This document shows, piece by piece, positions 63,301 to 64,000 of a DNA stretch of 64,000 bases (its first letter is position 1; each line of letters begins with the position of its first letter). The notes under the pieces are model-generated. The model saw nothing but the letters and a program-made list of their open reading frames with translations. It did not search any database and was not told where the DNA came from. The stretch spans positions 434,001 through 498,000 of the forward strand of contig NZ_VTLB01000001.1 in assembly GCF_020514235.1 (NCBI RefSeq), in the 5' to 3' direction. Made by a program: the position numbers and the translations under genes. Origin of the DNA: Synechococcus sp. MU1617 (GTDB taxonomy: Bacteria > Cyanobacteriota > Cyanobacteriia > PCC-6307 > Cyanobiaceae).

Positions 63301-63505
63301 CGCCAAGTTGTTCTGCCTCAGCGATTCCTTGAACACGCGAGTTACGCCTGGACATGCCCTCGCCACAACCTGGTCATGCTTCACAAGGTCGCTGCCACCA
63401 CACTTCATTTGGGGAACAAGACACCCCTCACACGCGGACCAAAGGCCCAAACGAGACCAGCAAGCCTCATGATGAGATAATTAAGCAACCATTAAGGGCT
63501 GGCGG

Positions 63506-63757
63506 ATGGGTTACTTCGCAAGGCAGCTCAACGCGCAGGAAATCAAGCAGGGCTACGCCCTGCTCAACCTGATGGAGCATCTGGATCGCGAAATGGATCT
63601 GCTCAATCAGCAGCGAATCCGCGTCGGGCCAACAACCCAGGAAGGGCAGCGGCTCACCCAGATCAAGCAGGGCCATCTGCGCAAACTGCAGAGCTGCATC
63701 AGCGAACTGAACACCAGTGGCTTCAACGACTGGTTGCTGCACCAACAGCCTGCCTGA
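63506..63757 (+). CDS. 83-residue helical hypothetical protein
   Basis: MGYFARQLNAQEIKQGYALL, NLMEHLDREMDLLNQQRIRV and a second helix pair; likely coiled coil. Starts after a GGCGGAT context. Unknown function. Confidence 0.6.
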   Translation: MGYFARQLNAQEIKQGYALLNLMEHLDREMDLLNQQRIRVGPTTQEGQRLTQIKQGHLRKLQSCISELNTSGFNDWLLHQQPA

Positions 63758-63797
63758 CCCTTGAATGGGGCGGAGCCATCCCGGGTGAGACAGCCCC

Positions 63798-64000
63798 TTG
63801 CCGCTTCCGGTCGTTTACCACCCGCACTACTCCGCGCCGCTGCCGAGCACCCATCGCTTTCCGATGGCGAAGTTTCGGCTGCTGCATCAACTACTGCTTG
63901 AACAGGGAGTGGTGCAGGCCGACCAGGTGCATCGGCCCTTGAGCATCGCGCGCAAGGATCTGGAAAGCGTTCATCCCCGCACCTATCACGAGGCCTTCAG
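63798..64000 (+). CDS. histone deacetylase / AcuC-AphA superfamily protein (5' part)
   Basis: The first 67 residues, MPLPVVYHPHYSAPLPSTHR onward with FPMAKFRLLHQLLLEQGVV and KDLESVHPRTYHEAF, match the N-terminus of bacterial HDAC-like deacetylases (the HPxxxAPLP...HRFPM pattern). TTG start inferred from the family N-terminus. The zinc site lies beyond the window edge. Confidence 0.85.
   Translation, partial: MPLPVVYHPHYSAPLPSTHRFPMAKFRLLHQLLLEQGVVQADQVHRPLSIARKDLESVHPRTYHEAF

Overview
The window reads as chromosome of a marine picocyanobacterium, most likely Synechococcus of the open-ocean/coastal clade. The evidence is the cyanobacterial gene set (psbY, a PsbP-like lipoprotein, crtH carotenoid isomerase, ycf54, a high-light-inducible protein, clpC), high GC in the long genes, frequent GTG/TTG starts, very tight gene packing, tRNA genes without an encoded CCA, and a full recB/recC/recD set. 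I do not name a strain.

Region 1 (1 to about 49.9 kb) is dense core genome. In order it holds: a response regulator cut by the left edge; an ABC1 kinase; an Orn/Lys/Arg decarboxylase-fold enzyme; rlpA-like and cdsA; a translationally coupled minus-strand series clpC > dehydrogenase > alpha/beta hydrolase > DUF2993; a plus-strand chain lysA > cdaA-like > uppS > bioB; trhO and a GST-DUF952 fusion; lipA, recR and psbP; an LCP enzyme, an antiporter and an ABC exporter; an RRM protein and a DEAD-box helicase; recD and recB; recC, a metallophosphatase, ycf54 and pdxJ; plsC-like, bolA and grxD; an atypical response regulator; a minus-strand run trmFO > CDF-like > crtH > two small genes; psbY; and a gamma-carbonic-anhydrase-like protein. 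Many neighbours overlap by 1-8 bases, so translational coupling is the rule.

Region 2 (about 49.9-51.5 kb) has tRNA-Lys(UUU) and tRNA-Pro(UGG) around a FAD oxidoreductase and a 30-residue membrane peptide.

Region 3 (about 51.5-63 kb) is different. Gene density falls, base composition is more AT-rich, and almost every gene encodes fewer than 100 residues. It contains single-helix membrane peptides, two zinc-ribbon microproteins, an Hli protein with an HLR1-like upstream site, several hairpin terminators, two pairs of diverged repeats built around hairpins, and three protein-like reading frames with no usable start codon. It looks like an accessory small-gene island next to tRNA-Pro, with both live and decaying genes. 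A PfkB-family sugar kinase, a DUF427-type protein and a 331-residue membrane protein are its larger members.

Region 4 (63 kb to the end) returns to ordinary genes and ends inside a histone-deacetylase-family gene.

No CRISPR array, transposase, integrase, prophage or recognised defence cassette was seen. The most novel material is the microprotein set and repeats of region 3, and a plus-strand micro-ORF/small-RNA candidate lying head to head with recB.
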